This document shows positions 18,568 through 26,072 of a stretch of DNA of 64,000 nt, piece after piece. The stretch comes from Marisediminitalea oceani (GTDB lineage Bacteria; Pseudomonadota; Gammaproteobacteria; Enterobacterales; Alteromonadaceae): the NCBI RefSeq assembly GCF_003731635.1, contig NZ_RCUA01000087.1, positions 106,146-170,145 of the forward strand. Reading direction: 5' to 3'. Each line of letters starts with the position of its first letter. The first letter of the stretch is position 1. The notes beneath the pieces were generated by a model. The model saw only the letters and a program-made list of their open reading frames with translations. It did no database searches and had not been told where the DNA came from. Made by a program: the position numbers and the translations under genes.

Positions 18568-19776
18568 ATGCAGGTAACCCGCGAAATGTTTGATCAAGTC
18601 ATGGTTCCTAACTACAACCCGGCCAAAATGGTCCCGGTACGTGGTCTGGGCTCGCGAGTTTGGGATCAGGCAGGTAACGAGTTTATTGATTTCGCCGGCG
18701 GTATTGCCGTAAATGCACTGGGCCATTGTCACCCGGAGCTGGTTAATGCCTTAACTGAGCAGGGTCAGAAATTATGGCACCTGAGTAACGTTTTCACTAA
18801 TGAGCCGGCATTACGACTGGCCAAAAAGCTCACCGACCATACTTTTGCTGAGCGCGTTTATTTCGCTAACTCCGGCGCAGAAGCTAACGAAGCCGCTCTG
18901 AAACTGGCTCGTCGTTTCGCGCTCGAACAATATGGTGAGCACAAACAAAAAATCATCGCTTTCACCCAGGGCTTCCACGGCCGTACTTTCTTCACCGTAA
19001 CAGTAGGCGGCCAGCCAGCTTATTCTGATGGCTTCGGACCAAAACCAGGTGCGGTTGAGCACTGCGATTACAACGACCTGGCAGCATTTGAAGCGCTGAT
19101 TTCAGATGAAACCTGCGCGGTAATGATGGAGCCGCTGCAGGGTGAAGGCGGTATCATTTCGCCGGATCCAGCCTTTGTTAAGGGTGTTCGTGAACTGTGC
19201 GACAAACACAACGCACTGCTGATTTTCGATGAAGTCCAATCAGGCGTAGGCCGAACCGGCCACCTGTATGCATACATGGGTCTGGACGTAGTGCCGGATA
19301 TCCTGACCACAGCCAAAGCCCTTGGCGGCGGTTTCCCGGTAGGCGCTATGCTCACCACTACGGCCATTGCCCAACACCTTAAGCCTGGTACTCACGGCAG
19401 CACCTATGGTGGTAACCCATTAGCCTGTGCCGTGGCCGAGCGTACTTTTGATATTGTCAACGACCCGGTTGTACTGAACGGCGTTAAACAAAAGGAACAG
19501 TTGTTCCGCGACACCCTGGAAACCATCAATGCCAAGCACAAAGTGTTTGCTGAAATTCGTGGGAAAGGGTTGCTGCTGGGTTGTGCATTAAACGACGACT
19601 TCAAGGGCGAATCACGTAAATTCCTCGACGCGTCTACCGAACAGCAACTGATGTGTCTGGTAGCCGGGGCTAACGTTGTTCGTTTTGCTCCGTCTCTGGT
19701 TATCCCAGACGAAGACATTGCCGAAGGTCTGACTCGTTTTGAACGTGCTATTGCGAGTGTGGTAGCGGCACGCTAA
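18568..19776 (+). CDS. astC: Acetylornithine/succinylornithine aminotransferase
   Basis: PLP aminotransferase of class III. In this context it should convert succinylornithine to succinylglutamate semialdehyde (arginine catabolism), and the same protein often serves as ArgD in arginine synthesis. 402 residues. FANSGAEANEAALKLARR, the LLIFDEVQSGVGRTG Asp, the PLP lysine in TTAKALGGGFPVGAM, and HGSTYGGNPLACAV are visible. Ribosome site AGAGGTG. Followed 17 bases later by astA. Whether it serves synthesis, breakdown or both cannot be read from sequence; ast context favours breakdown. Confidence 0.93.
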   Translation: MQVTREMFDQVMVPNYNPAKMVPVRGLGSRVWDQAGNEFIDFAGGIAVNALGHCHPELVNALTEQGQKLWHLSNVFTNEPALRLAKKLTDHTFAERVYFANSGAEANEAALKLARRFALEQYGEHKQKIIAFTQGFHGRTFFTVTVGGQPAYSDGFGPKPGAVEHCDYNDLAAFEALISDETCAVMMEPLQGEGGIISPDPAFVKGVRELCDKHNALLIFDEVQSGVGRTGHLYAYMGLDVVPDILTTAKALGGGFPVGAMLTTTAIAQHLKPGTHGSTYGGNPLACAVAERTFDIVNDPVVLNGVKQKEQLFRDTLETINAKHKVFAEIRGKGLLLGCALNDDFKGESRKFLDASTEQQLMCLVAGANVVRFAPSLVIPDEDIAEGLTRFERAIASVVAAR

Positions 19777-19793
19777 TTAACCGGGAATTGCTC

Positions 19794-20831
19794 ATGTACA
19801 TTATTCGCCCTATTCGATCGAGTGATTATGACGCCCTGTATGCAGTAGCAGAAGAGTCCGGCATCGGCTTTACGTCGCTGCCGGTCAACGAAGGCCTGCT
19901 CAAGCGTAAAATCGGCAAGTCACTGGAAGCGTTCAGTCGCGATGTGTCTGCGCCTGGCAATGAATCCTACCTGTTCGTTATGGAAGATATCGTTACCGGC
20001 GAAGTCGTCGGTACAACGGGTATCGAAGCCGCGGTTGGCACTGACGATGCTTTTTACCACTACCATTTGGGTAAGGTGGTACACGCGTCCCGTGAACTCA
20101 ATATCCATAACACGGTTGAGATCCTCACGTTCTGTAACGACTACACCGGTGTCAGCGAAATCTGCACGCTGTTCTTGCGGGAAAATGCCCGCAAGGGAGT
20201 GAACGGCCGGTTCTTATCCAAAGTACGTTTTTTGTTTATGGAAGAACACCGCGAGCGTTTCGCCGAGATCGTGATTGCCGAAATGCGCGGCGTCAGCGAC
20301 GAAAATGGCCGCTCGCCATTCTGGGAGTGGCTCGAGGAGCATTTCTTCTCCATGGACTTCCCCACCGCAGATTACATGACCGGCATTGGTAATAAGGTTT
20401 TCATTGCCGAGCTTATGCCGAAATATCCGATCTACGTCAATCTGCTCAGCCAGGAAGCCCAGAACGTTATTGGCAAGGTTCACCAGAAAACCGAACCGGC
20501 GCTGCGCTTACTGCAGGAAGAAGGCTTTAGTTGCCGTGGTTATGTCGACATTTTCGACGGTGGTCCAACGGTGGAAGCCCGCTTAAGTCACATCAATACC
20601 GCCCAGCGTAGCCGCCGTGCAACGGTACATATTGACGACCAGTCGGCTGCCCAAGACGGCGAACTTTGCTACATCATTAATACTAAAATCGCCGATTTCA
20701 GAGCGGTTGTTGCCGATGTCAGTTTTGATGAACAGACCGGCCAGGCAGTGCTTTCTCACAAAGCTGCAGCGTCGTTAGACGTGGAAGAAGGCGACTCAAT
20801 TCGGTTCGCGAGCGTGAAACCCCGCAACTGA
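19794..20831 (+). CDS. astA: Arginine N-succinyltransferase
   Basis: First step of the ammonia-producing AST pathway: succinyl-CoA plus arginine to N2-succinylarginine. I start it at ATG 19794 (MYIIRPIRSSDYDALY), which aligns with the E. coli N-terminus; a TTG six bases earlier would add two residues. 345 residues. Family blocks include VVHASRELNIHNTVEIL, GVSEICTLFLRENARKG, AEMRGVSDENGRSPFWEWL, IAELMPKYPIYV and DIFDGGPTVEA. Sits between astC and astD in the expected order. Confidence 0.95.
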   Translation: MYIIRPIRSSDYDALYAVAEESGIGFTSLPVNEGLLKRKIGKSLEAFSRDVSAPGNESYLFVMEDIVTGEVVGTTGIEAAVGTDDAFYHYHLGKVVHASRELNIHNTVEILTFCNDYTGVSEICTLFLRENARKGVNGRFLSKVRFLFMEEHRERFAEIVIAEMRGVSDENGRSPFWEWLEEHFFSMDFPTADYMTGIGNKVFIAELMPKYPIYVNLLSQEAQNVIGKVHQKTEPALRLLQEEGFSCRGYVDIFDGGPTVEARLSHINTAQRSRRATVHIDDQSAAQDGELCYIINTKIADFRAVVADVSFDEQTGQAVLSHKAAASLDVEEGDSIRFASVKPRN

Positions 20832-20869
20832 TATCAATACACAATTACAACAGCATCAGGACAGAAATC

Positions 20870-22345
20870 ATGCAACAAGCCATTCATTTTATTAATGGGC
20901 AGTGGGTTGCCGGAGAAGGTTCTCCAATTACTTCGGTCGACCCGACCAAAAATCAAACCATCTGGCGCGGCCAGGCCGCCTCAGCTACCCAGGTAGACAG
21001 CGCCCTCAACGCCGCCCGCGCGGCGCTTCCTCAGTGGTCAGCTAAAACCGTTGAAGAACGCCTGTCACTGATTAAAAAATTTGCCGAATTGCTGGGCGAA
21101 AACAAGCAACAACTGGCAGCGCTGATTGCACAGGAAACCGGTAAGCCACTGTGGGAAACCGCCACCGAAATTGGCGCGATGATTGGCAAAATTGCCATCT
21201 CAGAAAAAGCTTACTTCGAGCGAACCGGCACGGTAGAAAACCCAATGCCGGTGGGCAAGGCATTCATCCGTCATAAGCCCCACGGTGTCGTGGCGGTATT
21301 CGGCCCTTATAACTTCCCGGGTCACCTGCCTAATGGCCACATCGTGCCAGCGCTGATCGCCGGTAACACCGTAGTATTTAAACCCAGTGATTTAACCCCG
21401 GCAGTTGCTGAAGCAACCGTTAAGCTATGGGAGCAGGCTGGTATTCCGGCAGGCGTGCTTAACCTGGTTCAGGGTGAAGTGGAAACCGGCAAGGCGCTGG
21501 CTTCACATCCGCAAATCGATGGCCTGTTCTTTACCGGCAGCTCGCGCACCGGCAAGATCCTTCACGAACAGTTTGCCGGCCATCCGGGTAAGATCCTGGC
21601 GCTGGAAATGGGTGGCAACAATCCGCTCATCGTTACCGAAGTAGCCGATACCAAGGCCGCCGTGCATGACATTATCCAGTCTGCGTTTGTCACCTCAGGA
21701 CAGCGTTGCACCTGTGCCCGTCGCCTGTTTATCCCGGCTACTGCCGCTGGTGATGCGTTAGTGGATGCCCTGGTTAATGCCACCCGCAAGATTTCGGTGG
21801 GTCACTACGACGCTGAGCCACAGCCCTTTATGGGCGCTATGATCAGCGCCGCTGCAGCGAAGGGAATGGTAGCAGCCCAACAGCAACTGCTCGACGCCGG
21901 TGCCACAGCACTTGAGCCGCTTAAGCACCTTGACGAGCAAACTGGTCTGGTGACACCAGGGATCGTGGACGTAACCACTATTGCCGACACCATGGAAGAC
22001 GAAGAACACTTTGGTCCGCTGCTTAAGATCATTCGCTATACCGATTTGGATACCGCTATTGCACAGGCTAACAACACTCGCTTTGGCCTATCGGCCGGAC
22101 TGTTAAGCGACAGCGAAGCGGATTACCAGCATTTCTTTACTCACATCCGGGCCGGGATTGTAAACTGGAACCGTCCAATTACCGGCGCCAGCAGTGCCGC
22201 TCCCTTTGGTGGTATTGGTGAAAGTGGTAATCATCGCGCCAGTGCCTACTACGCGGCAGACTACTGCGCATACCCGGTTGCCTCAGTTGAGCTGGATAAA
22301 GTGACTTTACCCGGCACTCTGAGCCCTGGATTAGAATTAGAATAA
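20870..22345 (+). CDS. astD: Succinylglutamate-semialdehyde dehydrogenase
   Basis: Oxidises N-succinylglutamate 5-semialdehyde to N-succinylglutamate with NAD. 491 residues, an aldehyde dehydrogenase. GPYNFPGHLPNGHIVPALIAGN is the characteristic AstD oxyanion/cofactor segment, LEMGGNNP carries the general-base Glu, and SGQRCTCARRLF carries the catalytic Cys. Third gene of the cluster. The astB and astE genes needed to complete the pathway are not in this window. Confidence 0.95.
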   Translation: MQQAIHFINGQWVAGEGSPITSVDPTKNQTIWRGQAASATQVDSALNAARAALPQWSAKTVEERLSLIKKFAELLGENKQQLAALIAQETGKPLWETATEIGAMIGKIAISEKAYFERTGTVENPMPVGKAFIRHKPHGVVAVFGPYNFPGHLPNGHIVPALIAGNTVVFKPSDLTPAVAEATVKLWEQAGIPAGVLNLVQGEVETGKALASHPQIDGLFFTGSSRTGKILHEQFAGHPGKILALEMGGNNPLIVTEVADTKAAVHDIIQSAFVTSGQRCTCARRLFIPATAAGDALVDALVNATRKISVGHYDAEPQPFMGAMISAAAAKGMVAAQQQLLDAGATALEPLKHLDEQTGLVTPGIVDVTTIADTMEDEEHFGPLLKIIRYTDLDTAIAQANNTRFGLSAGLLSDSEADYQHFFTHIRAGIVNWNRPITGASSAAPFGGIGESGNHRASAYYAADYCAYPVASVELDKVTLPGTLSPGLELE

Positions 22346-22360
22346 GGACAGAAATTCGTT

Positions 22361-23167
22361 ATGCATAAGACAACCGATAGCCTGTTTTCGGCGCTCTGGA
22401 ACGATTACGTTAGTATTACCCCCAGTGCGCTGCGCATTCATAAGCTGCTGGCCGGTGAGGAAAACAGCCCGCAAATCGTTAACGACCATGTGGCGTTTCG
22501 TACCTTTGCGCTGGATAAAACCCGCCTCTCTCACCTGGCTGAGCATTTTCTGGCACTGGGTTACGAAGCGAAGGGCGACTACGACTTTAAAGCGAAAAAA
22601 GTCACCGCCCAGCACTTCGAACACCCGGATCCAACAGTGCCTAAAGTGTTTATCAGTGAGCTACGCGTAAATGAGTTCTCTGCCGAAACACAGCGTATTA
22701 TCCATGCGCTGGTAGAACAAATGCCTGCCAGTGTAGTAGAGGCCGAAAACTTTCTTTACTCAGGCCGTCACTGGCAGCTTTCCACCGAGGAATATCAATC
22801 GCTCATCAGTGAATCTGAATATGCCGGCTGGCTGGCCGCCTGGGGCTTTAGGGCTAATCACTTTACCGTGAGCGTAAACCACCTGAACAACATCGACACC
22901 CTAGCCGATGTAAACATCCTGCTGAAAGAAGCCGGTTTTGTGCTTAACACTTCAGGCGGCGAAATCAAAGGTGGTGAGTCTGTCTACCTGGCGCAGTCAT
23001 CAACTATGGCTGATGAATACAACCTGGCGTTCAGCGATGGCAGTCTGAATATCCCTAGTTGCTTTTATGAGTTTGCCCAGCGCTACACTATGCCGGATGG
23101 CAAGCTATATCAGGGTTTTGTTGAAGCGTCTGCAGATAAGATTTTCGAAAGCACTAACGCGCGTTAA
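22361..23167 (+). CDS. DUF1338 family protein (2-oxoadipate dioxygenase/decarboxylase-like)
   Basis: 268 residues. Members of DUF1338 are non-haem Fe(II) enzymes; the characterised HglS converts 2-oxoadipate to 2-hydroxyglutarate in lysine catabolism. Candidate metal ligands are His in NDHVAFRTFAL, His in GFRANHFTVSVNHL and Glu in SCFYEFAQRY, the pattern I recall for the family. It starts 15 bases after astD, so it is very likely in the ast operon. Its substrate here is unproven: it may act on 2-oxoadipate or on a related 2-oxo acid. Confidence 0.85.
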   Translation: MHKTTDSLFSALWNDYVSITPSALRIHKLLAGEENSPQIVNDHVAFRTFALDKTRLSHLAEHFLALGYEAKGDYDFKAKKVTAQHFEHPDPTVPKVFISELRVNEFSAETQRIIHALVEQMPASVVEAENFLYSGRHWQLSTEEYQSLISESEYAGWLAAWGFRANHFTVSVNHLNNIDTLADVNILLKEAGFVLNTSGGEIKGGESVYLAQSSTMADEYNLAFSDGSLNIPSCFYEFAQRYTMPDGKLYQGFVEASADKIFESTNAR

Positions 23168-23177
23168 TCTTGTATAG

Positions 23178-23206
23178 CACGGTCGGGTATTATTGTCCCG
23201 ACCGTG
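23178..23206. terminator. Bidirectional terminator between the ast cluster and the GGDEF-EAL gene
   Basis: Perfect 10-bp arms CACGGTCGGG and CCCGACCGTG with a 9-base loop, between two convergent stops (22361-23167 plus; 23208-25364 minus). Short U-rich runs flank it on both strands. It ends the ast operon and the H-NOX operon. Confidence 0.85.
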
Positions 23207-23207
23207 T

Positions 23208-25364
23208 TTACTTAACCATGCGCCAGCCCTGGGTATGTTTTAATATAAACTGATCATAAGGCAACGGTTTTTCAAACAGGAACCCCTGATAAGAATTTAT
23301 GCCTATATTTTCCAGTAATGGCAAATAAGCAGAATTATCCACCCCTTCAATAATGACCTCCAGTCGTAAGCTGTCGAGCATTTTAAAAATCCCATTTAAC
23401 AGCGCACGCGCCCGCTCAGAACCATCAATCCCTTTTACCAGACTGCGATCGAGCTTTATCACATCAAAGTCAAACTTGCGCAAATAACTCAGCGACGAAA
23501 AGCCGGAGCCGAAATCATCCAGCGCGAGAATAAATCCATGGGATTTCAAAGCCGCCAGCCCTCTAATTGCCGCCGCTTCATCCTGAATGAAAATAGACTC
23601 AGTAATTTCGATCTCCACCAGCTCGGGCGACACAAAATGTTCTGCACAAATAGCTGCGGCATCTTCAGCAAAGGATTCACTCAACAACTGATTAGCACTG
23701 ATGTTCACCGACAAAGGCAGGCTAATGCGCTCGGTTTCCAGCATGCTGATATATTCACAGGCAGACTCCAGGGCCACCAGCCCGATATCCATATCCAGAC
23801 CGTGTTGCTCAGCCAGGGGAATGAAGATCCCGGGACTGACGATGCCGTGTAGTGGCGAAAACCAACGGCATAATAATTCCGCACCAATCAGGCTGCCAGC
23901 CACGTTATACTTGCCCTGCAGGTAGAATTCCAGCCCCCGGTTACGGATGGTCCGGCGTAAGTCGCTGAGCATGGTTACCTGTTCTTTTACACTTTCAGTC
24001 AGGCCATCGTGGTATTCAAATACCCGGCCCTTACCACCGGTTTTAGCCCGGTACATGGCCACATCGGCATTTTGAATAATTGCCTCGATACTGTCGCCAT
24101 CCTCAGGATAAGCCGCTATGCCTATACTGGCCGACACGGTGAGTTCGGTTTTGCCGCTGTTAAAGGTCTGGCGTTCAAGGGTGTCGATCACCTGGCGGTT
24201 GAGCTGATGAAAAGCGGCCTTATCTAACTCGGTGCTGACGATAATAAATTCGTCGCCACCCCAGCGGGTAACAATCGCCGAGGCAGGAAAGGCACTACTC
24301 AACAGGCGGGCAACAATCTGCAGACACTCATCGCCGAGCTCATGACCGGCAATATCATTGATTTGTTTAAAGCCGTCCAGGTCAATGAAGGACAATACAA
24401 AACGTTGTTGCTTATCCACCAGCTCTTCCAGCGCACTACGCAAGCTTAAGCGATTCTTCAAGCCGGTGAGATCGTCGTGATTGGCCAGCACGCGTAGCTG
24501 TTGTTCGTTTTTCTTGCGTTCACTGATATCCCGCAAGGTGGCAATTAAGTAAGATGAACTCTGGTGCCTGGCTTCAAATACCGACAGTGAAACGTCAACC
24601 GCAATAGCCTCACCATCCCGGGTAGTGAGTTCGGTTTCAAACCTTTCCTGCCGACTCTGATTAATTCGCTCCAGCGGTTCCTGAGCATCACTTAAAAAAC
24701 AATCCAGCCGCAACTTTTCGACAGTCTCAGTATCACCGAGCCTGGCTAATCGCCTGAAAGCCTTGTTAGATTCAGTTATTTGCAGACTGGTAGACAACAC
24801 CAGCATAGGTTCGCGGGAGCTGGAAAAAGCGGAAGCCATAAGCTGAAAGGATTGCTCGGCGCGGTGTTCCCGGGTTTTATCCTTAGCCATTCCGACGATG
24901 TAGGTGGCGGTACCGGTTTTATCCCTTTCCAGCACCTTGCCTCGGGCGCGGGTCCATTGGTAACCACCCACCCCACGGATCCGGCAAATCAGTTCAATAT
25001 CGTCGCTTTCACCATTAACCGCCATAGACCAGCCTAACTGCACCTGGGGTAAATCATCTGCATGCACCCTACGCATCAGCGCGATGGCATTTTGTTTAAC
25101 CTCTCGCAGTTGCTTGTGGCGTAAGCCGAAGGAACGGATGATGAAAGCATCTTCCTCTGCATGCCACTCAAAATAGCTCTCCTGACTGGCCCATAGCGCC
25201 AGTTCAAGCTTTTCCTGGTCGCTACGACTTGTGGTCAGTGCATCATAAAGGGCCCTACTCTTTTCTGTGAGCAGAGTTTCGGCTTGTTTTCTGGCCGCCT
25301 TTTCCCGTTCCAGTCGTCGGGTCAGACTGGCAACACTGGCTGCGGGGGGTGAGATATCATTCAC
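23208..25364 (-). CDS. PAS-PAS-GGDEF-EAL cyclic-di-GMP enzyme, H-NOX partner
   Basis: 718 residues, soluble. An N-terminal coiled coil (about 10-50), two PAS-like regions (about 50-170 and 175-285), GGDEF domain with exact RWGGDEF (369-373), and EAL domain to the C-terminus. The EAL signature reads GAELLCRW: Glu496 is kept but the motif is ELL. Other phosphodiesterase residues are present: SVNISANQL, EIEITES, LDDFGSGFSSLSYL, IKLDRSL, YQGFLF. Both activities are therefore possible. Its start overlaps the H-NOX stop by 4 bases, so the two are translated together. By analogy with the H-NOX-associated enzyme of Shewanella woodyi, NO-bound H-NOX may switch its net cyclic-di-GMP output; that is inference. 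Confidence 0.93.
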   Translation of the reverse strand: MNDISPPAASVASLTRRLEREKAARKQAETLLTEKSRALYDALTTSRSDQEKLELALWASQESYFEWHAEEDAFIIRSFGLRHKQLREVKQNAIALMRRVHADDLPQVQLGWSMAVNGESDDIELICRIRGVGGYQWTRARGKVLERDKTGTATYIVGMAKDKTREHRAEQSFQLMASAFSSSREPMLVLSTSLQITESNKAFRRLARLGDTETVEKLRLDCFLSDAQEPLERINQSRQERFETELTTRDGEAIAVDVSLSVFEARHQSSSYLIATLRDISERKKNEQQLRVLANHDDLTGLKNRLSLRSALEELVDKQQRFVLSFIDLDGFKQINDIAGHELGDECLQIVARLLSSAFPASAIVTRWGGDEFIIVSTELDKAAFHQLNRQVIDTLERQTFNSGKTELTVSASIGIAAYPEDGDSIEAIIQNADVAMYRAKTGGKGRVFEYHDGLTESVKEQVTMLSDLRRTIRNRGLEFYLQGKYNVAGSLIGAELLCRWFSPLHGIVSPGIFIPLAEQHGLDMDIGLVALESACEYISMLETERISLPLSVNISANQLLSESFAEDAAAICAEHFVSPELVEIEITESIFIQDEAAAIRGLAALKSHGFILALDDFGSGFSSLSYLRKFDFDVIKLDRSLVKGIDGSERARALLNGIFKMLDSLRLEVIIEGVDNSAYLPLLENIGINSYQGFLFEKPLPYDQFILKHTQGWRMVK

Positions 25365-25903
25365 GATGCAAGCAATTTAACGTCTATATGATAAGTGTGC
25401 GGTACTTCGGTTGGCGTCACATGATGCTCAACCCGTTGCGAGAAATACGCTGCTGCGCCATCAATAAGCCCCTCAGCCAGGGCGTAAAGGTCGTGCATGG
25501 AATGATATTCCATCTTAATTGTGTCGGGAGTACGTTCCAGTACCTTAAACGAAGGCAGGTCTGCATCAGGGTACAACTTCCTTACCTGCACATGGATATC
25601 GTCATCCAGGCAATCGAGGATCTCCAGCACCGACTGTCGGTTGGCCATCATCTCGGCATGACCTGCCGATAACACCGTGAACAGGTACTTGCCATAATCG
25701 TAAAGTAAATCGTTCAGTGGCCGGCCAGTCTTATTGACCAGCACCACCATAATTTTTTGCAGCTCACTGAAAGGATAATAACCTACAGCGGTAAAAGCAC
25801 CGTCATTCTCCAGGTTTGCCTCAACCAACACCTCGTCGGCAAACTCAGGTGAGATATTGTCCTCGAGCATTTCCACCAATGACGTGAACACAATTCCAAG
25901 CAT
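25361..25903 (-). CDS. hnoX: H-NOX haem-based nitric oxide sensor
   Basis: 180 residues, stand-alone H-NOX fold. The N-terminus MLGIVFTSLVEMLED, the GYYPFSELQ block and IHVQVRKLYPDADLP are family blocks. His104 is the proximal haem ligand. The haem-propionate motif YxSxR reads Tyr133-His-Ser135-Met-His137, so its invariant Arg is His (codon CAC). I checked the codons on the minus strand and the frame is unbroken. No distal tyrosine of the oxygen-binding type is evident, which fits an NO-selective facultative-bacterium H-NOX. First gene of a two-gene operon with the GGDEF-EAL enzyme. Confidence 0.92.
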   Translation of the reverse strand: MLGIVFTSLVEMLEDNISPEFADEVLVEANLENDGAFTAVGYYPFSELQKIMVVLVNKTGRPLNDLLYDYGKYLFTVLSAGHAEMMANRQSVLEILDCLDDDIHVQVRKLYPDADLPSFKVLERTPDTIKMEYHSMHDLYALAEGLIDGAAAYFSQRVEHHVTPTEVPHTYHIDVKLLAS

Positions 25904-26040
25904 AGCAACTTTCCCTAAATCCTATGGCGATTGGTATTAAGTGTAGAAGAAGTGGCTGAAAGTACACACAAATTGCCCGCTAAAACAGGATTTTTAGGCT
26001 AAAGGTGATAGCACTGGGGGGACGTTTTACAGAAATGCGC

Positions 26041-26062
26041 GCGCCCTCTGAAGCGAGGGCGC
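26041..26062 (-). terminator. Hairpin after parC
   Basis: Perfect 8-bp arms GCGCCCTC and GAGGGCGC around TGAAGC, 10 bases past the minus-strand parC stop. The U-tract is weak (GCGCGCATTTCTG), so termination efficiency is uncertain. Confidence 0.5.
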
Positions 26063-26072
26063 TAAATAACAG

